Made by a program: the position numbers and the translations under genes. Of a stretch of 64,000 nucleotides of DNA, positions 1-8,911 are shown in pieces. A model generated the notes under the pieces. It did not search any database and was not told the origin of the DNA. It saw nothing but the letters and a program-made list of their open reading frames with translations. The stretch comes from JAFAMS01 sp963715815 (GTDB lineage: Bacteria > Vulcanimicrobiota > Vulcanimicrobiia > Vulcanimicrobiales > Vulcanimicrobiaceae), in NCBI GenBank assembly GCA_963715815.1, contig OY970278.1, positions 1,922,001 to 1,986,000 of the forward strand. The letters are read 5' to 3'. Numbering within the stretch: the stretch's first letter is position 1; every line of letters begins with the position of its first letter.

Positions 1-1
1 G

Positions 2-94
2 GATCAAGAGGTAACGAAATTCCTTGGCCGTCCGATGAGTCCGGATGCTTTTTACGCAGCCCTGGGCCTGAAACCGGCAACCGCGCAGCATTAA
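2..94 (+). CDS. M3-family (oligopeptidase-like) metallopeptidase, C-terminal fragment
   Basis: Only the last 30 codons lie in the window; the gene enters from the left edge and ends at TAA 92-94. The readable tail contains FLGRPMSPDAFYAALGL. This resembles the closing helix of thimet-oligopeptidase-like M3 zinc peptidases, in which an FLGR-type turn is followed by a short helix ending in LG. The catalytic HExxH would lie outside the window, so neither activity nor completeness can be judged. The stop codon overlaps the probable start of the following lipoprotein gene, suggesting translational coupling. The family call is from the tail alone and is tentative. Confidence 0.45.
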   Translation, partial: DQEVTKFLGRPMSPDAFYAALGLKPATAQH

Positions 95-1685
95 TCGGTA
101 CGTTCTTGCTGCTGCGCTGAGCCTTCTTCTCGGCGCATGCAGCCTGCTCGGGTGCAGTGAGTCGGCAAAGCAGTCGCGCGACCCAAACACGCTCGTCATC
201 TTAGAGCTGGCCGACGGCGATACCCTGAGCCCGATTTACGCCGCCAACTATTATTCGTTTCTGTACCAAACGCTGCTCTTCGACGGCCTCGTAACCGTCG
301 GCGATAATTTTTCGGATGCGCCCGATCTTGCGAAGTCGTGGAAGAGCACACCCGACAAGCTGAACTGGACGGTCGAGCTTCGGCGCGGCGTTCTTTGGTC
401 GGACGGCGTTCCGTTTACGGCTGACGACGTCATATATACGTGGCGCACGCTGCTCGATCCCAAGACCGGATTTCCATATCGCGGTCAATTCACGTACATC
501 AAATCCGTGACGGCCGAGGGGAAATATCGCGTTCGCTTCGATCTTCGAAGTAAGAACGCACTCTTCGTTTCCCAGGGCCTCGGCACGGTCATCTTGCCGC
601 AGCACGTCCTTGGGAAGATCCCAAACAATCAGCTGCGCACCTATGACTTCGACGCTCATCCGGTCGGTACGGGTCCGTACCTGCTTCAGAGTTGGCGTCA
701 CGACCAAGAAGCAACCTTTGTAACAAATCCGCGCTGGTTCGGCGGAGCGGCCACGCTCAAGCGGATCGTGTTTCAAATCGTCTTGAACGACGAAGCGCGT
801 ACCGACGCAATGGAGGAGGGCGCGGCCGACATCGACGACCAGGTTGGCCCTGCGGCGTACGGCATGCTGCAATCGGGACGCCGTCGTCTCGTCAACGTGC
901 GGATTCCCGGACTCTACACCACGTTTGCATTCATCAATTTCAAACGCCCCGGCCTGAGCGACGTTATCGTGCGCCGTGCGATGCTGTACGGTTGGGACCG
1001 CGAGGCAGTCGTTCGTGGCCTATACCATGGCGATTACGACCTTGCGAGGGGCGTCGTGCCGGCTGGGATCAAGCGATGGTACGATCCGCACGTTCGCACC
1101 TACCCGTTCGATCCGGCACGCGCCCGCGCAATGCTGGATCGCGCCGCATATCTCCCCGGGCCGGATGGAATTCGCCGCAAGGGCAACGTGCGTCTGTCGT
1201 ACACGTTATTCGATACGCCCGGTAATGGCCACCAAGATCTCGACGCAGATTTTCAGGCCGACATGCGCGCAATCGGCGTCGGCATCGTCGTCCGCGAAAT
1301 CGATTTCGCCACGCTGATCGACGATGAACAAGACGGTAAGTACGATCTTTCCATTATCAATTGGGGAGGGGTTCCCGATCCGGATCAGACGACGCTCATG
1401 GGCTGCGATCAGTTCCCTCCGAACGGCAATAACGACATGTATTTCTGTGATCGAAAGCTGAGCCACGAGCTGGATGTCGGACTCCAAACCGTGGACTACG
1501 CGGCGCGGCGCAAGATCTACGACGACGCGCAGCGGCGGATCGCGGAGGATGTGCCCGTTCTGTATATCGGGTATCCCTATTACGAACTCGCGATGTCACC
1601 GCGCGTTCGCTTGAACATGCAGACGCTTCTTCCGGACCTGTATTTGTATCGCGACGTCGCGCATTGGAAACTCGGTCCGCTGTGA
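90..1685 (+). CDS. Peptide ABC transporter substrate-binding lipoprotein (SBP family 5)
   Basis: This is the extracytoplasmic solute receptor of a Dpp/Opp-type peptide importer, about 531 residues, normal for the family. The reading frame is open from base 72 and starts with a hydrophobic leader ending in LLLGAC (Cys at about residue 17), a lipobox, so the mature protein should be lipid-anchored. The conserved SBP_bac_5 core follows: DGLV near residue 65, LRRGVLWSDGVPFTADDVIYTW, and later VGTGPYLL. There is no ATG, GTG or TTG before the signal sequence; ATT at 90, overlapping the previous stop, is the best start. An internal start at 507 would remove the signal peptide and first lobe and is unlikely. 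The stop overlaps the GTG of the permease gene (GTGA), so the three transporter genes form one operon. Confidence 0.85.
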   Translation: MNRYVLAAALSLLLGACSLLGCSESAKQSRDPNTLVILELADGDTLSPIYAANYYSFLYQTLLFDGLVTVGDNFSDAPDLAKSWKSTPDKLNWTVELRRGVLWSDGVPFTADDVIYTWRTLLDPKTGFPYRGQFTYIKSVTAEGKYRVRFDLRSKNALFVSQGLGTVILPQHVLGKIPNNQLRTYDFDAHPVGTGPYLLQSWRHDQEATFVTNPRWFGGAATLKRIVFQIVLNDEARTDAMEEGAADIDDQVGPAAYGMLQSGRRRLVNVRIPGLYTTFAFINFKRPGLSDVIVRRAMLYGWDREAVVRGLYHGDYDLARGVVPAGIKRWYDPHVRTYPFDPARARAMLDRAAYLPGPDGIRRKGNVRLSYTLFDTPGNGHQDLDADFQADMRAIGVGIVVREIDFATLIDDEQDGKYDLSIINWGGVPDPDQTTLMGCDQFPPNGNNDMYFCDRKLSHELDVGLQTVDYAARRKIYDDAQRRIAEDVPVLYIGYPYYELAMSPRVRLNMQTLLPDLYLYRDVAHWKLGPL

Positions 1686-2641
1686 CGACAGTTATCGTCC
1701 GGCGCCTGCTGGGTGCCGTTCCACTACTCTTTCTGATCAGCCTCATCTCATACGCGCTGATGGGCCTCTCGCCGGGCGGACCAGCCGCGATCTTTTCAGC
1801 CCAGCTCCAACGCCTTTCGCCGAGCGCGCGCGCCGAGTACATTCATACGCTTGGCCTGGACAAGCCGTGGTACGTCCAATACTTCTATTGGCTCGGCAAT
1901 CTGCTGCTGCATGGAAGCCTCGGATATTCCTATGTCGACCAGCGGCCGGTCATCGCAAAGATTGTTGAGCATGTGCCGGTTACCGTCGAAATGCTGACGC
2001 TTGCGCTGATCTGCACCGTCTTGATCTCGATTCCTATCGGCGTGTACTCAGCGCTGCATCGTAACTCGGCGTTTGACTATGCTGCGACGATCGTTGCGTT
2101 TGCCTCGTATGGCATGCCGGTTTTTTGGCTGAGCATCATCTTGATCGACGTCTTTGCCGTTCATCTCGGGTGGTTTCCGACCGCCGGCGCCAACTCGGTC
2201 GGACGGGAAGGCGATCCTCTCGACCGATTGCGCCATCTCGCGCTTCCCGTTGCGGCGCTGACGATAATCAGCCTGGCGGCCTGGATTCGCTATCAACGCG
2301 GTGCCATGCTGAACGTTCTCGGCGAGCTCTATTTGCGAACTGCGCGCAGCAAGGGTTTGAGCGAACGAGCGGTCATCGTGCGTCATGCCCTCCGCAACGC
2401 CTTGATGCCGACCATCACGCTTCTCGGCCTCAGCTTGCCGGGGCTCTTCTCGGGCGCCTACTTCATCGAATACGTCTTTTCGATTCCCGGAATGGGTTAT
2501 CTCGGAATCAACGCGGTCTTCCAGCGCGATTATCCGACGGTGATGGCGCTGACGATGCTCACCGCCGTCCTGGTGATACTCGGAAATCTGCTTGCCGACA
2601 TTGCCTATGGCATTGCCGATCCTCGGATTCGTTATGATTAA
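1682..2641 (+). CDS. dppB: Peptide ABC transporter permease, DppB/OppB type
   Basis: Inner-membrane permease subunit of 319 residues with the usual six-helix BPD_transp_1 fold. The first helix (LLGAVPLLFLISLISYAL) is followed by a periplasmic segment containing LGLDKPWYVQYFYWLGNLL, typical of the OppB N-terminal domain. The EAA loop that docks on the ATPase is visible as RTARSKGLSERAVIVRHALRN. I chose GTG 1682, which overlaps the TGA of the binding-protein gene, over an in-frame ATG at 1664 because it puts the first helix near the N-terminus. The end overlaps the start of the second permease by 8 bases. Confidence 0.88.
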   Translation: MTTVIVRRLLGAVPLLFLISLISYALMGLSPGGPAAIFSAQLQRLSPSARAEYIHTLGLDKPWYVQYFYWLGNLLLHGSLGYSYVDQRPVIAKIVEHVPVTVEMLTLALICTVLISIPIGVYSALHRNSAFDYAATIVAFASYGMPVFWLSIILIDVFAVHLGWFPTAGANSVGREGDPLDRLRHLALPVAALTIISLAAWIRYQRGAMLNVLGELYLRTARSKGLSERAVIVRHALRNALMPTITLLGLSLPGLFSGAYFIEYVFSIPGMGYLGINAVFQRDYPTVMALTMLTAVLVILGNLLADIAYGIADPRIRYD

Positions 2642-3521
2642 GAGCGCGCTTCGCAGATTTGCTGCACAACCTTCGGCTCTGGCGGGCGCAGCTGTCGCGG
2701 CATTTCTCGTCCTCAGCGTCGTGTTCGGGCCTCTCCTGGATCCCGAGTCAGCCATTGCGGTCAACCATGCCACGATGGGCTACCCTCTGCCGCCAAGCGG
2801 CGAGCATCTGCTCGGAACCGACATTTTAGGCCGCGATGTGCTTGCGCGCGCGCTGCTCGGCGGAAGAGTGTCGATCGCGATCGGTGTCAGCGCGATGTTG
2901 ATCGCCGTCAGCTTCGGCACGCTTTATGGAGCGATCGCGGGCGCGGCCGGCGGCGCGGTTGATGCCCTGATGATGCGCGTTGTAGACGCGCTGTTCTCGT
3001 TCCCAACCTTCTTTCTGATCATCACGGTCGAAGCGCTTACCAATCAGTTCGCGGTGGGCATTATCGTGCTAATTCTAGGTCTTCTATCCTGGATGGGCGT
3101 GGCGCGGCTCGTGCGCGCGGAGGTACTCTCGTTGCGCGGCCGCGACTTTGTCGAAGCCGCTCGCGCGCTCGGCGTAAGTCCGACTCGCCTCGTTTTGCGC
3201 CATTTGATTCCGAACGCGCTGGCGCCCGTGATAGTGGCGGCTACGCTCGCGATTGGGGACAACATCCTCGCCGAAACGGGACTCTCCTATCTTGGTCTGG
3301 GCGTGCAGCCACCAACGCCGTCGTGGGGCAACATGCTCCAAGATGCGCTCTTACCTGCGGCGCGCAATGCGCCATGGATGATCGTCACCCCCGGGCTGCT
3401 GATCGTTCTGACTCTTGTCGCATTTGCGCTTGCGGGCGATGGTATGCGCGCCGCACTCGACGTCGTTGACGCGCAAACTGCCGCATCGACCGTCGAGCTC
3501 GACGCCGAGGCCGCCGCCTAA
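2634..3521 (+). CDS. dppC: Peptide ABC transporter permease, DppC/OppC type
   Basis: Partner permease of 295 residues. It has the OppC N-terminal helix (about residues 15-35), then the hallmark segment GTDILGRDVLARALLGGRVS that precedes the transport core, and an EAA loop reading VEAARALGVSPTRLVLRHL. A C-terminal LTYLGLGVQPPTPSWG-like motif is present as LSYLGLGVQPPTPSWGNML, as in DppC. ATG 2634 is used because it gives the canonical N-terminus and overlaps the end of the dppB gene. No ATPase genes (dppD/dppF) follow; the next gene is an unrelated dioxygenase. The transporter must therefore borrow ATPases encoded elsewhere. Confidence 0.88.
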   Translation: MIKSALRRFAAQPSALAGAAVAAFLVLSVVFGPLLDPESAIAVNHATMGYPLPPSGEHLLGTDILGRDVLARALLGGRVSIAIGVSAMLIAVSFGTLYGAIAGAAGGAVDALMMRVVDALFSFPTFFLIITVEALTNQFAVGIIVLILGLLSWMGVARLVRAEVLSLRGRDFVEAARALGVSPTRLVLRHLIPNALAPVIVAATLAIGDNILAETGLSYLGLGVQPPTPSWGNMLQDALLPAARNAPWMIVTPGLLIVLTLVAFALAGDGMRAALDVVDAQTAASTVELDAEAAA

Positions 3522-3581
3522 GTACTGCATACAACCTGGCTCGCAAGCGGTGCGTTCTAGGCAGTGGGGAAAGAAGGCATC

Positions 3582-4697
3582 ATGAGCACGGCAGCTGCGC
3601 CTGCCTCGCGTGCGTTGCGCGAGATGGCGTTCGATCACGTTGAACACTACGTAGGCAACGCGTTACAAGCGGCCTACTACTATTGTGCCGCGTTCGGCTT
3701 CCAAGTCGTGGCCTACGCCGGACCCGAGACCGGGATCGGAGACCGCTCCTCTTACGTGTTGCGGCAACGCGATCTGTGCTTCGTCGTAACCTCGTCAATG
3801 CATAGCGAGGGCGAGATCGCCGCCCACGTCGCGCGGCACGGTGATGGCATTCGCGATGTTGCCTTGACGGTTTCGAATGCGCGCGCGGCTTTCTCGGCTG
3901 CGGTCGCCGGCGGCGCCAAAGTGATCCGCGAGCCTAAAGAGATTTCGGACCCCAGCGGAACCGCGGTGACCGCCTCGATCGCAACATATGGCGATGTGAT
4001 CCACACGTTTGTCGAGCGCCGCGCATATCACGGCGCGTTTCTTCCCGGGTACATAGCCCACTCGCTGGGAATCCGGCCTGCGGCAGAGGTCGGTTTCTCA
4101 CATATCGATCACTGCGTCGGCAACGTCGGTTGGGGCGAGATGGAAACCTGGGTCAACTACTACGAGCGCGTCTTCGGCTTTTCGCAGTTGGTTAGTTTCG
4201 ACGAGCAAGATATCTCGACCGAATTTACGGCGCTGCGCTCCAAAGTAATGACCGACGAGCGGCGCGTCGTGAAGTTCCCGATCAACGAGCCGGCTGAGGG
4301 CCGCAAGAAATCGCAGATCGAGGAATTCCTCGAATACTACGGCGGCCCCGGCGTGCAGCACATTGCGATCGCGACCGACGACATCGTTAAGACGGTTCGC
4401 GCGTTGCGCGCTAACGGTGTCGAGCTGCTCGATACGCCCGGCACATACTACGATCAGCTCGAATCACGGGTTGGCCGTATCGCGGAAGCCACACCGGTCC
4501 TGCGCGAGCTCGGGATCCTCGTCGACCGCGACAACGTCGGCTACATGCTCCAGATTTTCACGAAACCCGTCGAGACGCGCCCGACGCTCTTTTTCGAGAT
4601 CATCCAGCGCAAAGGAAGTCTGTCGTTCGGGAAAGGCAACTTCAAAGCACTTTTCGTCGCTATCGAACGCGAGCAGGAGCGGCGCGGGACTCTCTAA
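3582..4697 (+). CDS. hpd: 4-hydroxyphenylpyruvate dioxygenase
   Basis: Fe(II) dioxygenase of tyrosine catabolism that turns 4-hydroxyphenylpyruvate into homogentisate and CO2. At 371 residues it has the usual two vicinal-oxygen-chelate halves. The first half carries DHVEHYVGNA near residue 18. The catalytic second half carries all three iron ligands: His177 (IDHCVGN), His260 (GPGVQHIAI) and Glu339 (FFEIIQRKG), with spacings of 83 and 79 residues that match the family. The C-terminal helix with GKGNFKALF that gates the active site is intact. The start is ATG 3582 with an upstream GGAAAGAAGG ribosome site; a start at 3564 would precede this site. No homogentisate dioxygenase gene is in the window. 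Confidence 0.95.
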   Translation: MSTAAAPASRALREMAFDHVEHYVGNALQAAYYYCAAFGFQVVAYAGPETGIGDRSSYVLRQRDLCFVVTSSMHSEGEIAAHVARHGDGIRDVALTVSNARAAFSAAVAGGAKVIREPKEISDPSGTAVTASIATYGDVIHTFVERRAYHGAFLPGYIAHSLGIRPAAEVGFSHIDHCVGNVGWGEMETWVNYYERVFGFSQLVSFDEQDISTEFTALRSKVMTDERRVVKFPINEPAEGRKKSQIEEFLEYYGGPGVQHIAIATDDIVKTVRALRANGVELLDTPGTYYDQLESRVGRIAEATPVLRELGILVDRDNVGYMLQIFTKPVETRPTLFFEIIQRKGSLSFGKGNFKALFVAIEREQERRGTL

Positions 4698-4711
4698 CAA
4701 GGCGTCGGCTA

Positions 4712-5620
4712 GTGCTGACGATCGCAACTCTTCCATCTGAAAGTCCGAGCGTTGACGCCGTGATGCTCGAGGCGCGCGCCGCGCAGTTTACGAAGCGCTC
4801 GATTAAAGCTGCATCGAAGCTTGCCGGTATCGATCTTGCGATCGCGTGCATGGATCTCACGACGCTGGAAGGCCGCGACTCGCCCGGACGCGTGCGCTCG
4901 ATGTGCGCCAAGGCGCTGACGCCCGCACCGGGCGTGCGCAGCGTTGCTGCGGTTTGCGTCTATCCAAATCTGGTAGCAACAGCGAAAGCCGCACTCGATG
5001 GAACGAGCGTCAAGATTGCATCCGTCGCGACGGCGTTTCCCAGTGGTCTCTCTTCTCTCAATGTCAAGCTCGAAGATACGCGGGCGGCGATCGATGCCGG
5101 CGCCGATGAGATCGACATGGTAATCGATCGCGGTGCGTTTCTTGCCGGTGACGAACGCCGCGTTTGGGATGAGATCATCGAAGTGAAGCGCGTTTGCGCG
5201 GCTGCGCCCCGGCCCGTGCACCTTAAAGCGATTCTGGAAACGGGCGAGCTCGGCTCGTACGATGCCATCCGGCGCGCGAGCGATCTTGCGCTCAGTGCGG
5301 GCGCCGATTTCATCAAGACCTCGACCGGAAAGATCGGCGCTTCGGCGACGCTCCCTGTCGCGCTTTGCATGTCCGAAGCCCTGCGCGATTTCGAAAGCCG
5401 GACCGGCGAATGCCGCGGCCTCAAAGTTGCCGGCGGCATTCGCACGACAAAATCGGCGCTTGCCTACCTCGTCCTACTCAAAGAGACGCTCGACGAGCGG
5501 TGGCTTTCGCCGGATTTATTCCGGATCGGCGCCTCCGCATTGCTCGACGATCTCCTAATGCAACGCGAAAAAGAACTCACCGGCCACTACGCCGGCATCG
5601 ACTACTACACGCGAGACTAA
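4712..5620 (+). CDS. deoC: Deoxyribose-phosphate aldolase
   Basis: Class I aldolase that splits 2-deoxyribose-5-phosphate into glyceraldehyde-3-phosphate and acetaldehyde. The 302-residue protein has the DeoC TIM-barrel landmarks: CMDLTTLEG near the N-terminus, EIDMVIDRGAFLAGD, HLKAILETGEL with the proton-relay lysine, FIKTSTGKI with the Schiff-base lysine, and KVAGGIRT. It is longer than the Escherichia coli enzyme and of the type found in actinobacteria and similar lineages. It starts with GTG 4712 and is followed two bases later by an aldehyde dehydrogenase gene. The pair makes sense together: the dehydrogenase could oxidise the acetaldehyde released. Confidence 0.94.
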   Translation: MLTIATLPSESPSVDAVMLEARAAQFTKRSIKAASKLAGIDLAIACMDLTTLEGRDSPGRVRSMCAKALTPAPGVRSVAAVCVYPNLVATAKAALDGTSVKIASVATAFPSGLSSLNVKLEDTRAAIDAGADEIDMVIDRGAFLAGDERRVWDEIIEVKRVCAAAPRPVHLKAILETGELGSYDAIRRASDLALSAGADFIKTSTGKIGASATLPVALCMSEALRDFESRTGECRGLKVAGGIRTTKSALAYLVLLKETLDERWLSPDLFRIGASALLDDLLMQREKELTGHYAGIDYYTRD

Positions 5621-5622
5621 CA

Positions 5623-7068
5623 ATGGCGACGATCAACTTCGAGTACGCTCCCGCCCCCGAGTCCACAGCGCCCGTCAAGTTGCGCCGGCGCTACGAACAT
5701 TTCATTGGCGGCGAGTGGCGTAAGCCGGTCGACGGCAAGTATTTTGACAGCGTCAGTCCTTCAACCGAAGAGAAGCTCGCCGAGATCGCGTACGGTTCGC
5801 CCGAAGACATCGCCGAGGCCGTTGCGGCGGCGCGCCGCGGTTACGACAAATATTGGCGGAAACTGCCTGCGAAAGAACGCGCGAAGTATCTCTACCGGAT
5901 CGCGCGAGCGATTACGGAGCGTTCGCGCGAGCTAGCCATTCTCGAGACGATCGACGGCGGGAAGCCGATCAAAGAATCACGCGACTTCGACATCCCGCAG
6001 GCCGCGTCGCACTTCTTTTATCATGCCGGATGGGCCGACAAGCTGCGCTACGCGCTCCCGGGTTCGCCGAACGCCGAAGCGCTGGGCGTCGTCGGCGCGA
6101 TCGTCCCGTGGAATTTTCCGTTGCTCATGGCGGCGTGGAAGATCGCGCCGGCGCTCGCATGCGGCAACACGATCGTCCTGAAGCCGGCGGAGACGACACC
6201 GCTAACCGCCCTTCTGCTTGCCGATATCTGCATCGAAGCCGATCTTCCGCCGGGCGTCGTCAATATCGTGACCGGGGACGGTGCAACCGGCGCGGCACTC
6301 GTCGAAAGCGACGTCGACAAGCTCGCCTTTACCGGCTCCACCGAGGTCGGGCGGATCATTCGCCGCAACACCGCCGGCTCGAAGAAGCGACTGACGCTCG
6401 AGCTGGGAGGCAAGGCCGCGCAGATCGTTTTTGCCGATGCGTCGCTCGACCAGGCCGTCGAAGGGATCGTCGCGGGAATTTACTTCAATCAAGGACATGT
6501 CTGTTGCGCGGGGTCGCGCCTCTTAGTTCAGGAGAACGTCCACGACGAGATCACGCGCCGTTTGCGCAAGCGCATCGCGACCTTACGTCTTGGCGATCCG
6601 CTCGACAAGAACACCGACATCGGAGCGATCAATTCGCGTGCACAACTGGAAAAGATTCGCGAGCTCGTGCAGAGCGGCATCGACGAGGGTGGCGAACTCG
6701 TGCAATCCCCGTGCGCGCTGCCGGAGCGTGGATTTTGGTTTGCGCCGAGCTTCTTTACCGGTGTTTCGCCGAGTTTCCGTATCGCACGCGAAGAGATTTT
6801 TGGACCGGTGCTTTCCATCTTGACGTTCCGCACCGCCGACGAGGCGATCGAGAAAGCAAACAACACGCCGTATGGGCTTTCGGCCGGTGTTTGGACCGAC
6901 AAAGGATCGAAGAACATGTACGTCGCGCAGCGGTTGCGTGCCGGCGTTGTGTGGTGCAACACATTCAATCAATTCGATCCGAGCTCGCCATTCGGCGGAT
7001 ACCGTGAGTCCGGCTTTGGTCGCGAGGGTGGCTGGGTCGGGCTACGCGAATATTTGACCCATCGCTAG
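5623..7068 (+). CDS. NAD(P)-dependent aldehyde dehydrogenase
   Basis: Complete 481-residue ALDH superfamily enzyme. Visible motifs are GAIVPWNFPLLM (about residue 158), the Rossmann loop FTGSTEVGR (236-244), LELGGK with the general-base Glu260, and NQGHVCCAGSR with nucleophile Cys294. The late EEIFGPVLSI motif is also present. ATG 5623 lies two bases after the deoC stop, so the two genes are probably co-transcribed. By context it likely oxidises acetaldehyde from deoxyribose breakdown, but substrate range cannot be read from the sequence. A second, incomplete ALDH-like gene lies at 16604-17470. Confidence 0.92.
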   Translation: MATINFEYAPAPESTAPVKLRRRYEHFIGGEWRKPVDGKYFDSVSPSTEEKLAEIAYGSPEDIAEAVAAARRGYDKYWRKLPAKERAKYLYRIARAITERSRELAILETIDGGKPIKESRDFDIPQAASHFFYHAGWADKLRYALPGSPNAEALGVVGAIVPWNFPLLMAAWKIAPALACGNTIVLKPAETTPLTALLLADICIEADLPPGVVNIVTGDGATGAALVESDVDKLAFTGSTEVGRIIRRNTAGSKKRLTLELGGKAAQIVFADASLDQAVEGIVAGIYFNQGHVCCAGSRLLVQENVHDEITRRLRKRIATLRLGDPLDKNTDIGAINSRAQLEKIRELVQSGIDEGGELVQSPCALPERGFWFAPSFFTGVSPSFRIAREEIFGPVLSILTFRTADEAIEKANNTPYGLSAGVWTDKGSKNMYVAQRLRAGVVWCNTFNQFDPSSPFGGYRESGFGREGGWVGLREYLTHR

Positions 7069-7081
7069 CAAGAAACGGGAT

Positions 7082-8902
7082 GTGGTCAAGAAACGCAGGG
7101 CTCCCAAAGCGCGAGCGAATTTTGTCGCGTCCGACGCCCTTCGCATTCGCGAGCTTCTTCTAGCAGCTGCAGTAACGGCCGAATCCGCCGACGAGCACAT
7201 CGCGCACACGGTGACGCTGGGTTGCCGTTTGCTCGGCTGCGACACCGGTGCCGTTTTCGAACTCGACCGCGCTAGCTCTGATGAGACCATATCCGAGCGA
7301 TTGTGCCGCCTCGCGCTCGCGAGCGACGGCGCTCTCGCGCTCGACGATCTTCGCGGTCTCGATTATTTGAGCGAAGACGGAGAAAAAACACCGTTCCGTG
7401 CCTACATCGGCGCACCGATCAATGTCCGCGGCTCCGTCGTCGGTACGCTAAACTTCGTCGCAAAGGCGGCTCGCAAACCCGGCTTCAGCGAGACCGACCG
7501 CGACCTGGTACAACTGATTAGCGCCCTGGTTGGAAATACGATCGAACGGCGGCGCGCTCACGAGCGGCTGCATCGTCTCGCCTATTTCGATACGCTTACC
7601 GGCCTACCGAACCGCGTGCAGTTCGTCGAGCGCTTGTCCGAGGCGGTCTCACAGATCGCAAGCAGCCGCAACAACCGCAAACTCGCCGTGATCTTTCTCG
7701 ATCTCGACGACTTCAAAGAGATCAACGACACCTTCGGGCACATGCGCGGTGACGCAGTCCTTTCGGTCATCGGAGAACGGCTGCGCCTGCGGGTCGGGAC
7801 TCGCGGAACGGTTGCACGCATGGGTGGCGACGAGTTCGCGATCTTACTGACGGACGAGCGCGAGCTCGCCGACATGGAAGCATTTACCGAATCGATCCGG
7901 TCGGCAATCGATACGCCAATCATCATCGGCGGTTACGAGCAATACGCTACGGCCAGTCTCGGGGTCTCGATCTATCCCGACGACGGCGGCGATGGCGAGA
8001 CGCTGCTCAAGCACGCCGACGTCGCGATGTATCGCGCCAAAGAAAAAGGCCGCAACTTCGTTCAGTTCTACACACCGGTGCTCAACGCGGCGATGACGAC
8101 GCGGTTGCAGCAAGAGAAAGCCTTGCGCAAGGCGCTCTCGCGCGGTGAGTTCGTCGTCTACTACCAGCCGCAGTACGAACTCGCGACGGGCCGCCTCTTC
8201 GGTCTGGAAGCGCTTGTCCGTTGGCGTCATCCAAAGCTCGGCATGATTCGCCCCGACCTGTTCATCCCGAATGCGGAATCCAGCTCCGTCATCGTTTTGA
8301 TCGGGGAGCTAGTGATGGAAACTGCGTGCCGGCAGGCAGTCGCGTGGCAAACGCGAGGCCTTCCGAAGCTGCGCATTTCCGTTAACCTCTCGGCGCGTCA
8401 GTTCCATGAGACGGATTTGCTCAAACGCGCAAAGACGGTTTTGGACGCGACCGGTCTCGATCCGGAAACGCTCGAATTCGAAATCACGGAATCGGTCGCG
8501 ATGGGCGATGCGGAACGCTCGACTGAGATCATGAAGCGGCTACGCGACGTTGGGATTCGCTTCTCCGTCGACGACTTCGGGACGGGCTATTCGTCGCTCG
8601 GATACCTAAAACGCTTTCCGATCGATACGCTCAAGATCGACAAGTCATTCGTCGCCGACGTGATCACGAAAAACGACGATGCAACCCTCGTCAAGACGGT
8701 CATCGCAATGGCGCACAACCTTAACCTTGACGTCTGCGCCGAGGGGACGGAAACCAAGGAGCAGCTGGATTTTCTCGGACGAAACTCGTGCGACCGGGTC
8801 CAGGGTTACTACTACTCCAGACCCGTCCCTCCGGAAGAGATTGAGCCGTTCATTGTTGCAGCACTCGCAGAAACCCAAGTGGTACCCGCAAAAAACGGGT
8901 AA
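7082..8902 (+). CDS. GAF-GGDEF-EAL cyclic-di-GMP signalling protein
   Basis: Soluble 606-residue protein with three modules: a GAF sensor (about 20-155), a diguanylate cyclase domain (about 165-325) with intact GGDEF at 248-252, and an EAL phosphodiesterase domain (about 340-595) with EAL at 376-378 and downstream NLSARQF, ITES and DDFGTGYSS motifs. Both catalytic signatures look functional. The inhibitory RxxD I-site expected five residues before GGDEF is not seen. No signal peptide or membrane segment is present, so the input is cytoplasmic. GTG 7082 is the start. It is followed by the EgtB-like gene after nine bases, with no clear functional link. Confidence 0.92.
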   Translation: MVKKRRAPKARANFVASDALRIRELLLAAAVTAESADEHIAHTVTLGCRLLGCDTGAVFELDRASSDETISERLCRLALASDGALALDDLRGLDYLSEDGEKTPFRAYIGAPINVRGSVVGTLNFVAKAARKPGFSETDRDLVQLISALVGNTIERRRAHERLHRLAYFDTLTGLPNRVQFVERLSEAVSQIASSRNNRKLAVIFLDLDDFKEINDTFGHMRGDAVLSVIGERLRLRVGTRGTVARMGGDEFAILLTDERELADMEAFTESIRSAIDTPIIIGGYEQYATASLGVSIYPDDGGDGETLLKHADVAMYRAKEKGRNFVQFYTPVLNAAMTTRLQQEKALRKALSRGEFVVYYQPQYELATGRLFGLEALVRWRHPKLGMIRPDLFIPNAESSSVIVLIGELVMETACRQAVAWQTRGLPKLRISVNLSARQFHETDLLKRAKTVLDATGLDPETLEFEITESVAMGDAERSTEIMKRLRDVGIRFSVDDFGTGYSSLGYLKRFPIDTLKIDKSFVADVITKNDDATLVKTVIAMAHNLNLDVCAEGTETKEQLDFLGRNSCDRVQGYYYSRPVPPEEIEPFIVAALAETQVVPAKNG

Positions 8903-8911
8903 GCGGCTTTC

